From NCBI GenBank assembly GCA_965371225.1, contig CBDUXP010000008.1:41427-105426 (forward strand): a stretch of DNA of 64,000 nt, written 5' to 3'. Under the pieces are notes generated by a model. The model was not told where the DNA came from, made no database searches, and saw only the letters and a list, made by a program, of their open reading frames with translations. The stretch's first letter is position 1. The number at the start of each line of letters is the position of its first letter. The translations under genes and the position numbers were made by a program. Source of the DNA: CBDUXP01 sp965371225 [NCBI: uncultured bacterium] (GTDB lineage: Bacteria > Abyssobacteria > SURF-5 > CBDUXP01). Positions 54,758 to 63,445 of the stretch are shown here, in pieces.

Positions 54758-55654
54758 TCACCCCTCGCTCTCGCCCGCAGCGTCGAGGCTTTCGCCGAGC
54801 TGGAAGCGGACGAACCCTGCGATGCCCAGGGCGGGCGCACCGGCCGCCTTCCCCGCCTCGCTCAGGTATTGCGCCACCGTCTGCTTGCCACTGCTCTTCA
54901 CAAAGATCTGATCCGCCAGACAGACGTCTTTGAGCCGGGAAGCCAGTTTGCCCTCGGCGATGCGTTCCTGCACCTTCTCCGGCTTGCCGGTTTCCTTCGC
55001 CTGGGTCACGGCAATCTCGCGCTCTTGTTGCAACCACGCGGGATCCACCTCGTCGCGCGTGGCGAAGAGGGGCTGCATGGAGGCAATCTGCATCGCTACG
55101 TCGCGCAGAAGCGTGTGCAGCGCCGCCGGATCAGCGCCGTCGACGCCCTGGAGTTCCACCGCCACGGCGATCCGGTCGCCGGGGTGCACGTACGAACCCA
55201 GCGCGGCGCCGGGCGCGGCCTCCAGGCGCGCGAATCGCCGCGCCTGAATCTTCTCGCCCATGACCACCATCAGCTCGGTCACGTTTTCACCGACGGTTTT
55301 GCCCGCGGGCGCCATCACGGAGTCCCCAAACGCGCTCCCGGGGTTCTCGCTGAGGACGTGATCGATGAGCGTGTCGACGAATGCGCCGAAGTCTTCGTTC
55401 TTGGCCACGAAATCCGTCTCGCAGTTCAGTTCGACCAGCGCACCGACGGTGCCGTCTTCCACGATCCGCGCGGCGACGCGCCCTTCCACGGCCACCCGAT
55501 CCGCCCGTTTGGCGGCCTGGGCGATGCCCTTCTCCCGCAACACCTTGACCGCCACATCCACGTCGCCGTCGGAATCCTGCAGCGCCTTCTTGCAATCCAT
55601 CATGCCTGCACCGGTCTTTTCGCGCAGGCTCTTCACTTGGGCAGCCGTAATCAT
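54758..55654 (-). CDS. tsf: Elongation factor Ts
   Basis: EF-Ts exchanges GDP on EF-Tu. It is 298 residues: the UBA-like N-terminus ([20 protein letters not shown]), [15 protein letters not shown], the [17 protein letters not shown] core (contact region TDFVAKN) and [14 protein letters not shown]. It lies between rpsB and pyrH in the usual order. Confidence 0.97.
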   Translation of the reverse strand: MITAAQVKSLREKTGAGMMDCKKALQDSDGDVDVAVKVLREKGIAQAAKRADRVAVEGRVAARIVEDGTVGALVELNCETDFVAKNEDFGAFVDTLIDHVLSENPGSAFGDSVMAPAGKTVGENVTELMVVMGEKIQARRFARLEAAPGAALGSYVHPGDRIAVAVELQGVDGADPAALHTLLRDVAMQIASMQPLFATRDEVDPAWLQQEREIAVTQAKETGKPEKVQERIAEGKLASRLKDVCLADQIFVKSSGKQTVAQYLSEAGKAAGAPALGIAGFVRFQLGESLDAAGESEG

Positions 55655-55771
55655 GGTCCCAGATACACCTTTCCGTCACCGAGCACGCCGTCCACGCCAT
55701 CGGGCGCCGTCGCCGCGCACGCGGCGGCGCGGCAGGTCCGCGGCCGGGGTACCATACGTGGTCTTCCGCCG

Positions 55772-56722
55772 TTACTCGCCAGCGGTCGTCTCCGCGGCCG
55801 GCGCTGCCGCCGGCGGTGGGCCGGGCGCGGGGACGGGAGGCGGTTCCGCCGCAGCGACCGGCGCGGGTACCGGGCCGGCGGTGGGCACCGTCGTAACCGT
55901 CGGCGCGGGGACGACGGCGGCGGCCGGCGCTGCTCCCCCGGCGGCGGGCACAGGCTCGGCGGCTGGGGGCGTCCCGGGGAGGACGGTCCCGACGGCCGCG
56001 GCCGCTGCCGGTTCGGGCACTTCGGCGCCTTCGCTCCGCTGCGCCTTCCCGTCCAGCACCGCATCCGCGATCAAACCGCTGAACAGCCGGATGGATCGAA
56101 TCGCGTCATCGTTCGCCGGAATCGGATGCGTGATCATTTCCGGATCGCAGTTCGTGTCGACGATGGCGATCGAGGTGATCCCCAGCCGGCGCGCCTCCGC
56201 GATCGCAATGGATTCCTTGCGCGTGTCGACGACGAACACCGCCGCCGGCAACTTGTCCATCTCCTTGAAACCGCCCAGCGTGCGCATCAGTTTGTCGCGC
56301 TCCTTCGTCATCCGGGAGATTTCCTTCTTCGTCCGCTCGGCCAGCTCCTGCTCGTCGCTCAGCTGGGCATCCAGCCCGTTCAGGCGCTTGATGCTGGACC
56401 GAATGGTCTGGAAATTCGTCAGCGTGCCGCCGAGCCAGCGGTGCGTGCAGTAGAACATCCCGCACCGTTCGGCTTCGGCGCGCACCACATCAGACGCCTG
56501 CTTCTTCGTGCCGACGAAGAAGATGCTCTCGCCTTTGACGACGAGGTCGCGCACGTGCTCGTACGCCGCGAGGGCCAGCGCCTGCGTCTGCGCGAGATCG
56601 ATGATGTAGACGCCATTGCGCGCCCCGAAGATGTACGGGGCCATTTTGGGATTCCACCGGTGCGTCTGGTGGCCGAAGTGGGCGCCAGCCTCGAGCAGCG
56701 CCCGCATCGTTATCGTCGCCAT
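55772..56722 (-). CDS. rpsB: 30S ribosomal protein S2 with a long Pro/Ala-rich tail
   Basis: The core of S2 is complete: [73 protein letters not shown] and [20 protein letters not shown]. Normal S2 is about 240-260 residues. This one has 316, because after [19 protein letters not shown] a tail of about 90 residues of Pro, Ala, Val and Gly follows (for example [20 protein letters not shown]). The tail is in the same frame and has no known domain. A GGAGG ribosome site precedes the ATG, and a TATAAT promoter lies about 130 bases upstream. Confidence 0.95.
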   Translation of the reverse strand: MATITMRALLEAGAHFGHQTHRWNPKMAPYIFGARNGVYIIDLAQTQALALAAYEHVRDLVVKGESIFFVGTKKQASDVVRAEAERCGMFYCTHRWLGGTLTNFQTIRSSIKRLNGLDAQLSDEQELAERTKKEISRMTKERDKLMRTLGGFKEMDKLPAAVFVVDTRKESIAIAEARRLGITSIAIVDTNCDPEMITHPIPANDDAIRSIRLFSGLIADAVLDGKAQRSEGAEVPEPAAAAAVGTVLPGTPPAAEPVPAAGGAAPAAAVVPAPTVTTVPTAGPVPAPVAAAEPPPVPAPGPPPAAAPAAETTAGE

Positions 56723-56850
56723 GTCTGTGCCTCCAATAGCCAGGGTTCATGCCCCGGCACCCGAGTCCGCCAGCCGGCCGTGGCGGCGGCCAGCACCCGA
56801 ACGGACCCGCCCCCTAGCAGGGGATGCTGGGCCGGGAAGGATTAGTCGGA

Positions 56851-56880
56851 GATTATACGCAGCGATGACGCCCTGCGGCA
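56851..56880 (-). promoter_or_regulatory. Promoter of the rpsB-tsf-pyrH-frr-uppS-cdsA operon
   Basis: TTGCCG, an 18-base spacer and a consensus TATAAT (56851-56856) on the minus strand. The leader to rpsB is about 125 bases and contains CCCC-TAGCA-GGGG near 56813-56825, a small hairpin of unknown role. Confidence 0.65.
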
Positions 56881-56932
56881 ACTGAGCGGGGTCACGCCGG
56901 CCGCCCGCCGCAGACCCGGGACCCGGCGCGGT

Positions 56933-57676
56933 TCAGGCCGGGGCCTGGCCCAGGTAAAAGACGTAGCTGTACGCGTCTCCGTGGGCGCGGTAGAGATCGA
57001 TTTCCCGTTGCAGCGCGTCCAGGATCGTCCCGGCCGCATCGTCCCCGGCCGTGGCCCCCCGGAGGTCTGCGATCCGGGCGTCCATGGGACCGTAATAGGA
57101 ATCCCAACACCCGTCGGCCCCGACGATGATGGGCTCCAGCACGCGATACCCCTGCCCGTCGAGGGTCTGGACATTCGCGTCCACGCTGGCCATCTGTGGA
57201 TAGTTCTGCGCCCAGAATTCGCGGGCGGCAGCCGCGGGCGTCTCGGTCAGCCAAGTCAGTTCGGACACGACCAGGTAACCACCGGCCCGCAGGTGACGGC
57301 GCCACACGGCGGCTGCGGCGCCGAAGCCCAGGATGTACGCGGCGCCCTCCGACCACACGGCATCGAAACCGTCTTCGGGGAGGTCCAGGTTGCGCATGTC
57401 CCCCGTGCGCGCGTCGATGGCGCCGCGAAGGGGTGTCGCCGCCGCCGCCGCCCGGAGCGCGTCCACCGATGCCGGGTCGCGATCGATCGCCAGCACCGAG
57501 AAGGGATACTCCCCCGCCAGCACGCGCGTGGCGGCGCCGGTACCGCACCCCAGTTCGAGAATGCGCGCCTGCTCCGCGGTGTGCAGCCCCGTCGCCTCGA
57601 CGGCGCGGCGCGTGTACTGGGGCGCCCCGAGGCCTTGACGCGGCAGAGTGCCGAAGAGGGACTGGAGAACGTTCAC
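56933..57676 (-). CDS. SAM-dependent class I methyltransferase
   Basis: This 247-residue protein starts with GTG at 57676, nine bases after a TATGAT hexamer (57686-57691). The SAM-binding motif I is ILELGCGTGAATRVLAGEY, followed by VLAIDRDPASVDALR (acidic residue of motif II), ARTGDMRNLDLPEDGFDAVW and the post-motif GYLVVSELTWL. The C-terminal part (YYGPMDARIADLRGAT) resembles the UbiE/small-molecule methyltransferase group. The substrate is unknown. Confidence 0.88.
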   Translation of the reverse strand: MNVLQSLFGTLPRQGLGAPQYTRRAVEATGLHTAEQARILELGCGTGAATRVLAGEYPFSVLAIDRDPASVDALRAAAAATPLRGAIDARTGDMRNLDLPEDGFDAVWSEGAAYILGFGAAAAVWRRHLRAGGYLVVSELTWLTETPAAAAREFWAQNYPQMASVDANVQTLDGQGYRVLEPIIVGADGCWDSYYGPMDARIADLRGATAGDDAAGTILDALQREIDLYRAHGDAYSYVFYLGQAPA

Positions 57677-57733
57677 GGCGCCGGCATCATACCGGCCTGC
57701 GGTGAAACTTCGCAGCGCCGGTGCGGGGTTCGC

Positions 57734-58573
57734 CTACGCGGCGGTTGGCCGGGAGGGCGGCTGCGTGGCCGACGCGCCCTGCATCGCCCGCAACAGCACC
57801 GCCGCGTCCGCGGCTTGATCCGCCCACAGGGATGGCAGGTTGAGGCGTTCGATCTCGTGGAGGGCGGGCGCGCCGGCGGTCAGCAGGGGCCGCACCGCCG
57901 CATGCCGGCCGCGTGCCAGCAGCATCAACTGGAACAGCACGATGTGATCGTCGCCCCAGCGCACGTTGTACGACCACGGGCCGCCCGGCTCGCCGCGCGC
58001 CAGCCGCGCCAGCGAGTCCGCTTCGAACTGCCGCGCGAGCTGGTCGATGGCCGCGGCCACCTCCCGGGGCTCCTCCTTGCGCGACGCCCACCGCCCGTCT
58101 GGACCGGGCGAGGCGAGCCACGCGGTGTGGCCCGCGGCGCCGGGCATCGCGTAGTACATGACGGCCCCCGTGTGATCCGGGCCAAACGCGTACAGGTCGG
58201 GCGCGATCCGCAGCGCGCGCACTTCCGGCCACACCCGAGCCGGTGTGGGCCACGCGCCGTCTGCGATGGCCGCCACCACCACCGCACTCCGGTCGACGGT
58301 GAAGATGCTGTAGCCCTGCCACGTGCCCGTGGCCTGCATCAGGAATTCGCCCGTGGCCGCGATGGGCGGCGCGAAGCGGGCCACACTGCGACTCAGCGTC
58401 GGCTGCAGCAACGCGAGCACCACCAGCACAAGGACCAGGGCCGCCAGACGCCACCGCCGCCGGGACGTACGGCTGCCGGCCAGTTCCGACAGCACGAGCG
58501 CATCCTCCACGCCTCGCGGGGTCGGCGACTGCGCGACGCCGCCGTCGCGGGCGAGCCACTCCCCCAACTTCAC
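57734..58573 (-). CDS. Membrane-anchored protein of unknown function, partner of the caspase-like gene
   Basis: I do not recognise this 279-residue protein. A cytoplasmic N-terminus (MKLGEWLARDGGVAQSPTPR) is followed by a single membrane helix (RLAALVLVLVVLALLQPTL) at about 42-62 and a periplasmic domain with QGYSIFTVDRSAVVVAAIAD, AFGPDHTGAVMYYAMPG and an alpha-helical C-terminal half (AAAIDQLARQFEADSLARLA). It overlaps the preceding gene by four bases, so the two are produced together. A sensor or anchoring role is possible but not shown. Confidence 0.7.
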   Translation of the reverse strand: MKLGEWLARDGGVAQSPTPRGVEDALVLSELAGSRTSRRRWRLAALVLVLVVLALLQPTLSRSVARFAPPIAATGEFLMQATGTWQGYSIFTVDRSAVVVAAIADGAWPTPARVWPEVRALRIAPDLYAFGPDHTGAVMYYAMPGAAGHTAWLASPGPDGRWASRKEEPREVAAAIDQLARQFEADSLARLARGEPGGPWSYNVRWGDDHIVLFQLMLLARGRHAAVRPLLTAGAPALHEIERLNLPSLWADQAADAAVLLRAMQGASATQPPSRPTAA

Positions 58574-59280
58574 GCGGCGGCCTCCGGGCGCGCGGGATCA
58601 TCGAACACGATTTCCAACGGATACGTGCGCGGGGTCCACCCGTCGAAGCCCCACGCGTACTTCGCCGGCCCGCGGAACAACACGATATGCTCCGTCGCGA
58701 CGCCGAAGGTGGCGGCCACCGCCCGGCGAAACGCCACCGACTCCGCCGCCGGCGCGCCATTCACGATGGGACTGGTGTCGCAGGATTCGAACACGATCGT
58801 CCCGCTCGACATGACCGCCTCAGCCACATCCGCGGCCATCCAGTCGAGCAGCGTATGGCTCGCGAGCAGCCAGTACTCCTCGGCGCGGGCATCCTGGCTG
58901 CGGTCGAGCATGACCCCTCCCGGCTTGCCGTGTCCCGCGATGGTCACGCGCTCCAGCGGCCGGCCCACCGCTTCGGCCGTCGCATGAATGCGTTGCGCGA
59001 TCGCCATGGGCTCGCGCTCTTCCACGTACACCGTCGCGTGCGCGGCGCCGATGCTGTACCGCGCGCCGAACCACAGGACAGTGTTGCTGAAGTTCTCGCC
59101 GGGCACGTACGTGTTGACGTACAGACTCGGCCCCGTCGCCGGCGCCACCACGGCCATCGGGGGGGAGAACAGGTTCTGCGCCAACAGGAGGGCGAGGGCC
59201 GCTAAGCCACCGAACGCCAACAGACGCCCGTGCCCGCGCCGCGATTGGGTCGGTGTAAAGGCAGACATCGTGGGCTCCAT
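58570..59280 (-). CDS. Caspase-like-fold candidate, exported or membrane-anchored
   Basis: This 236-residue protein has an N-terminal hydrophobic helix (LLAFGGLAALALLLAQNLF, residues 20-38). It then shows PLERVTIAGHGKPGGVML (H117) and, 50 residues later, TIVFESCDTSPIVNG (C167), followed by FRRAVAATFGVATEHIVLFRG. A strand ending in HG, then a strand ending in C, is the catalytic layout of clan CD (caspase, gingipain, DUF4347-like) proteins. I cannot prove activity. The ATG lies five bases after TACTCT (59286-59291), suggesting a leaderless mRNA. It overlaps the membrane protein downstream. Confidence 0.65.
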   Translation of the reverse strand: MEPTMSAFTPTQSRRGHGRLLAFGGLAALALLLAQNLFSPPMAVVAPATGPSLYVNTYVPGENFSNTVLWFGARYSIGAAHATVYVEEREPMAIAQRIHATAEAVGRPLERVTIAGHGKPGGVMLDRSQDARAEEYWLLASHTLLDWMAADVAEAVMSSGTIVFESCDTSPIVNGAPAAESVAFRRAVAATFGVATEHIVLFRGPAKYAWGFDGWTPRTYPLEIVFDDPARPEAAA

Positions 59281-59385
59281 CCATAAGAGTAGCGCGTTCG
59301 CCGGTCTGTGCCTACAGTTGGGGTGCCGCCGCGCTCAGGCGACGTTGCAACGGGCCCGCCCAGGCCCCGGGGAGGCGACCCAGTC

Positions 59386-60087
59386 ATGGGGCGATTTCAC
59401 GCAGACCGGTTTCCGGGGGAGAGTGACGAGTACCGCGAGGCGCGCGACCGCTTGCTGGAGGCGGAGATGGGGCTGCGCGCGCAGATTGAAGATGTCGCGG
59501 CCTTGCGCCGGAAGCTGCCCTCCGGGGGGCCGCTGAAGGAGGAGTACCTCTTTGACGAAGGGGCGGCCGACCTGGCGGACGAGACGACAATTACCCAGAC
59601 GCGCTTCTCCGACCTGTTCACAGGCGACCGCACCAGTCTGGTGCTCTACAGCTTCATGTTCTTGCCCGGGGATGCCACGGCGTGCCCCATGTGTACGTCG
59701 TTCCTCGACAGCCTCAACGGCAGCGCCCCCCACATCCGGCAACGGGTCGATCTCGCCGTCGTCGCGAAGGCGCCCATCGCGCAGGTCCGGCAGTGGGCGC
59801 GCGGCCGGGGCTGGACGAACTTGCGGCTGCTGTCCTCCGGCGGGAACAGTTTCAACAACGATTACCTGGCCGAACGCGCGGACGGATCGCAACTGCCGGT
59901 GCTGCACGTGTTCCGGAAGACCGCCGACGGTCTCGTCCACTTCTACAGCACGGAGATGATCTACGCGCCCGCGCCGGAGGGGATGAACCCGCGGCACGTG
60001 GACTCGGCGTGGCCGCTGTGGAACGTGTTCGACCTGACGCCCGAGGGCCGGGGCACGGGCTGGTATCCGAGCGTGTCCTACGACTGA
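59386..60087 (+). CDS. DUF899 family thioredoxin-like protein
   Basis: The 233 residues start at ATG 59386 behind a GGGGAGG ribosome site. It has a helical N-terminus (YREARDRLLEAEMGLRAQIE), then the thioredoxin-like core LVLYSFMFLPGDATACPMCT with CPMC, LAVVAKAPIAQVRQWARGRG and the C-terminal HVDSAWPLWNVFDLTPEGR typical of DUF899. Function of the family is unknown; a redox role is suspected from the CxxC. Confidence 0.88.
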   Translation: MGRFHADRFPGESDEYREARDRLLEAEMGLRAQIEDVAALRRKLPSGGPLKEEYLFDEGAADLADETTITQTRFSDLFTGDRTSLVLYSFMFLPGDATACPMCTSFLDSLNGSAPHIRQRVDLAVVAKAPIAQVRQWARGRGWTNLRLLSSGGNSFNNDYLAERADGSQLPVLHVFRKTADGLVHFYSTEMIYAPAPEGMNPRHVDSAWPLWNVFDLTPEGRGTGWYPSVSYD

Positions 60088-60120
60088 CGACGTCGGCGCG
60101 CGCCCCGGCGGGCGCGGCGG

Positions 60121-61260
60121 TCACCGATCGCGCGCGGCGAGTTTCTCGCGGTACTGTTCGGGGGTCAGGAACCAGTGGCGCTTTTCTGCGTTGATCGCTC
60201 GCAGTTCCGCCAAGCCTTCATCCACCACCGCCTGGCCGGCCAGCACGTCCTTCTCCGTGTCCAGCTCATCCATGTTGAGGAAGATGTTGTACTGGTCGCG
60301 GGTCCGGTCCGTGATCACGCCGCGCTTGCGCAGGGTCTTGATCACGATGCGCCAGAGGTTCGTCGATTCCTTGCGCAGTTCCGTGCGCCGGTCGTCGCTG
60401 AACGATTCCAGGATCGCCGAGCGCACCCAGTCCGCGTCCAGGCCGTACTTCGGGTAGAGGTGCGCGCGCTGGCCGGGGTCGAAGAGGTTGGTGATGATCG
60501 CGTTGAACGTGACGAACGCCCAGTCCTCCGCCGCGTCGCGCGTCTCCTCGTCCATCAGGGGGATCTGGGCCGTGGCCCACTGCTTGCCGAAGGCGTGATG
60601 GAATGCCTCGTCGGTCATGGTGAGCTTGGCCAGGCGCCGGAGCAGCGGGTCGTTCGCATCCTTATGGAACCCGACGAACGCGCCCATGGCCATGCCCTCG
60701 AGGATGAGCTGCATCCCGATGATCTTCTCGTACACTTTGTCCGACGCGATCACCTGGGTCAGCACGCTGCTGATGAGCGGCGACGCGGCGTCCACCTGCC
60801 CGTCGAAGCGTACCGCCATGTAGCGCGAGAACGCGTGCACGTGCCGCGCCTCCTCGCGCGCCTGGTTCGTCATGTACTCCTGCGCGCCCGGGTCCACGAA
60901 CAGGTCCACTAGGCTCGTGCTGAGCGCCAGCGCCCCCTGCTCCCCGTGCAGCAGGCTGCTCACCAGCCAGCGGCTCACGTCCTGCGCCAGCCCCAGCGCC
61001 TGCCCCTCGTCCAGCTTGTCGCGCACCGCGCTGTTCATCTCGCCCAGCCCGTCCTCGCGGAACACGGCGTGCTCCGTGTGGTCGAACGGCATCTCGTAAT
61101 CGATGTAGTCCGGGTCCTCCGGGTTCCAGAAGTGCTCCGCCGTGCTCGCGATGCTGAGCTCGAACTCCGAGCTGCGCTGCGCGTAGCGGCTCGGCACGAT
61201 CATCGCCTCGAAATCGTGCCGGTCCGCACAGGTCCGGTACGGTTGGTATTGCTCACCCAT
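60121..61260 (-). CDS. Ferritin-like diiron-carboxylate protein, paralogue D
   Basis: This 379-residue member of the same family as the three copies near 39-44 kb is the most divergent. Ligands are E107 (HGEQGAL), E137 and H140 (EEARH), E188 (LEGMAMGAF) and E218 and H221 (DEAFHH). It has an extra N-terminal segment of about 50 residues (FDHTEHAVFREDGLGEMNS) and a longer C-terminus. It lies convergent with DUF899 and next to a flavoprotein fragment. Confidence 0.8.
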   Translation of the reverse strand: MGEQYQPYRTCADRHDFEAMIVPSRYAQRSSEFELSIASTAEHFWNPEDPDYIDYEMPFDHTEHAVFREDGLGEMNSAVRDKLDEGQALGLAQDVSRWLVSSLLHGEQGALALSTSLVDLFVDPGAQEYMTNQAREEARHVHAFSRYMAVRFDGQVDAASPLISSVLTQVIASDKVYEKIIGMQLILEGMAMGAFVGFHKDANDPLLRRLAKLTMTDEAFHHAFGKQWATAQIPLMDEETRDAAEDWAFVTFNAIITNLFDPGQRAHLYPKYGLDADWVRSAILESFSDDRRTELRKESTNLWRIVIKTLRKRGVITDRTRDQYNIFLNMDELDTEKDVLAGQAVVDEGLAELRAINAEKRHWFLTPEQYREKLAARDR

Positions 61261-61376
61261 GGTCTCTATCCTCGCCGGGCAGAATCGGAGTCATGACTCC
61301 ACTATATCGACCCAGCCGCCTGGGCTCAAAGCGGGCGCCCCGTCAAGTGCAGGGCAGATGGGGCCTCAGGAGACCG

Positions 61377-61532
61377 CTAGTCCGCAAGCCGCCGGGGCCC
61401 CCTGTGCGTCGCGTGGTACCCCGCCTGCGCTTGCCGCTCCAGCAACAGCACCCGCTTGCGGCGCGACACCGCATACGCCACTGACGCCCCCGCAATCCCC
61501 CTACCGATGATGATGGCGTCGTACCCGCTCAT
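61377..61532 (-). pseudogene. Truncated N-terminus of a DAO-family FAD oxidoreductase
   Basis: A 51-codon frame begins M-S-G-Y-D-A-I-I-I-G-R-G-I-A-G-A-S, the GxGxxG dinucleotide-binding motif, continues VLLLERQAQAGYHATHRG and stops at TAG (61377-61379). Intact members run about 370-400 residues and have PGYHATGRSA at this point. The gene therefore breaks exactly where the second half of the FAD site should follow. The sequence after it toward 61261 has no more flavoprotein similarity. Confidence 0.75.
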
Positions 61533-61572
61533 CTCAGCGGATCATGCCAGCCGAAGGTCGGTGTCGCACAAA

Positions 61573-63321
61573 TCACTGAGTAGAGGAATCGATTTGACCA
61601 CCTGATTCGTCATGAATAAATAACGTCTCTATCTGTTCGAGGATATTGACGAAGTCGTCTCGAAAGTATTTCTCTCCCGCTATCTTTATTTGTTGAAAGT
61701 GCATGTGCAGAAAGTGGTCCAGAGGTTGATTGAGAAAATCTGGGCGCCCAATCCATTCCTTCAATATCTTGATAAAGCTTCCCCAATTCGCCCCATGCGC
61801 TAACACTAGCAAATCATCTAGAACTACAGCTCTGAGGCGAATCCTACGGTCCGTTAAGTTGTATTCACTTTTCAACGCCTCTATCTCAGCATCCAACCAG
61901 GTAGCAGTATCTGGTGTCATTGGAACGAAATCTGGCAACACTACAAGGCCCAAGTACCTTGCCCGAGAAGCAGTTGTTCTAACCGGTGGCCGCATACTGT
62001 GACCACCCTCTAGAAGATCCCTAATGAGCAGAAGAATCTGCCCAAAGCCTTTCGGTGGTTTCCTACCTATAAGAACTCGCTGTAAGAACTCGGTATTGGC
62101 TGTTACCGTGGATGCATTTCGCAGCGATAAGAATAGTCTCGTCGACTTTCCCTCGATTACAACAACTTCTTTTCGACGATCTTCCAGCACACAGTCAGAC
62201 CGTTCGTCTTCGTTCTCATAGACAGCGCCTAATGTGTAGTGTGGAAAACACTCGTTAAATTGGCCACGCAGATACTGCTCATAAGTCTTCCCGAATTCCG
62301 CCCGGACGTCCTCTGTGCCCACGGTCGACCCCGTCCGTTCAGCATGCTGTAGCGCTAACCAGAGCGGAAGCTCTGATAAACGACGCAATAAGAAATCACG
62401 ATCTATGCATAGGGCTCTGTTGGGAGTTATCTCGAGAAGTGGAAACTCGAAGAATGTCATGTACGTATAAGGGTCATATCGCTCGGGGTCAGGGAGCAAG
62501 GAAAACCGTTCAGACAGCACTTCTGGCGTTGTACAGATGCGAGAAAAGAGAGAAGTTGCATCATCCTGAGGAACATCCATTCTCTCGAAAAATGTCTCGA
62601 CTGTCATGTCTACTCGCTGAAGAGGAATCAGCTCAGTCCGACTCCACCGGTAGTAGAAGGTGAAGACACTTGCAGCTCTAAGATAGTAGTCCTCAAGTTC
62701 GAAGCCAAGTACTTGTTCCCAATATTCCCCTGCGTCCATGGAACTCGTGTTTTCCATGCCATGAAGAAATCCAGTCGTAAGCCGCCGCCAAATTGCGAAA
62801 TGAACGTACGGGTCCACTATTTGTTGAAGGGCCATCTGTTGTCGTAAATCGCGAAGACGGCTTGCGTCAGTATCCTCTTGCGAATCACCCACAGATGTTT
62901 CTGTGCTATCCGTAGAAGGACCTTCCGGTTCCCAGATCAGAGGAGAGCATTTTATCGCCATTAAAAGGACACGCTGGCTAACAGGAAAAGTCACATCGAA
63001 CTCTTGTCCGTTAGAGAGCAAACTAGCCGAGAGCTTCTGTAGATACAGGAGAGCGTTCCGAGATACTAAGACATAACCTTGGGCGATCAGTCCTTGGGCT
63101 CTAGTAAGGAGTCGCGCACTAAGGAGCGGAGTGGCAACTAGGTCTTGGGATGCGGCTGACAGGGGTCCACTGATTGCGAGGTTCATATTCAGCCAACTGG
63201 CACAGCAGAACACGCGCAGGGGTCCAATTTCTTGAATCTCGGCCAGGATCTCCTCGACGGACGCCCTTGGTAGGCCAAGGTCAGTCGGGTCACACCAGAT
63301 GCCAAACAATCGGCTTCCCAT
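61573..63321 (-). CDS. AT-rich orphan gene with a PD-(D/E)XK nuclease signature
   Basis: I recognise no family for this 582-residue protein. Base composition and codon use (many AGA, TTA, ATA-type codons) differ sharply from the GC-rich neighbours on both sides, a sign of recent transfer. The C-terminal half contains FGKTYEQYLRGQF (E348), then RSDCVLEDRRKEVVVIEGKS with D376, E390 and K392, the E-D-ExK pattern of PD-(D/E)XK nucleases such as restriction and defence effectors. The N-terminal half is helical with no known domain. It sits alone between a broken flavoprotein gene and a dioxygenase gene. A single-gene defence or DNA-processing role is plausible, not shown. Confidence 0.7.
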   Translation of the reverse strand: MGSRLFGIWCDPTDLGLPRASVEEILAEIQEIGPLRVFCCASWLNMNLAISGPLSAASQDLVATPLLSARLLTRAQGLIAQGYVLVSRNALLYLQKLSASLLSNGQEFDVTFPVSQRVLLMAIKCSPLIWEPEGPSTDSTETSVGDSQEDTDASRLRDLRQQMALQQIVDPYVHFAIWRRLTTGFLHGMENTSSMDAGEYWEQVLGFELEDYYLRAASVFTFYYRWSRTELIPLQRVDMTVETFFERMDVPQDDATSLFSRICTTPEVLSERFSLLPDPERYDPYTYMTFFEFPLLEITPNRALCIDRDFLLRRLSELPLWLALQHAERTGSTVGTEDVRAEFGKTYEQYLRGQFNECFPHYTLGAVYENEDERSDCVLEDRRKEVVVIEGKSTRLFLSLRNASTVTANTEFLQRVLIGRKPPKGFGQILLLIRDLLEGGHSMRPPVRTTASRARYLGLVVLPDFVPMTPDTATWLDAEIEALKSEYNLTDRRIRLRAVVLDDLLVLAHGANWGSFIKILKEWIGRPDFLNQPLDHFLHMHFQQIKIAGEKYFRDDFVNILEQIETLFIHDESGGQIDSSTQ

Positions 63322-63356
63322 TCCCCTAATCTAGCTACCTTTCACCACGTATGGAA

Positions 63357-63383
63357 CTTGAGATCACAAATTGTGACATCAAG
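63357..63383. promoter_or_regulatory. Long palindromic operator between the nuclease-like gene and the TauD-like gene
   Basis: The 27-base element has outer arms CTTGA (63357-63361) and TCAAG (63379-63383) and a core TCACAA-A-TTGTGA (63364-63376). Only the two base pairs between arms and core mismatch. It lies 36 bases upstream of the nuclease-like ATG and upstream of the TauD-like gene, so it could control either. Confidence 0.6.
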
Positions 63384-63445
63384 TGGGGGTATGATTCCGC
63401 ATCGCGGGGTGATGGCATAGCATAGGGGCGTCGGGGGGTGTGGTG

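Noticed and set aside
61261-61376. Continuation of the flavoprotein gene
   Set aside because: No frame in this stretch resembles the rest of the DAO fold.
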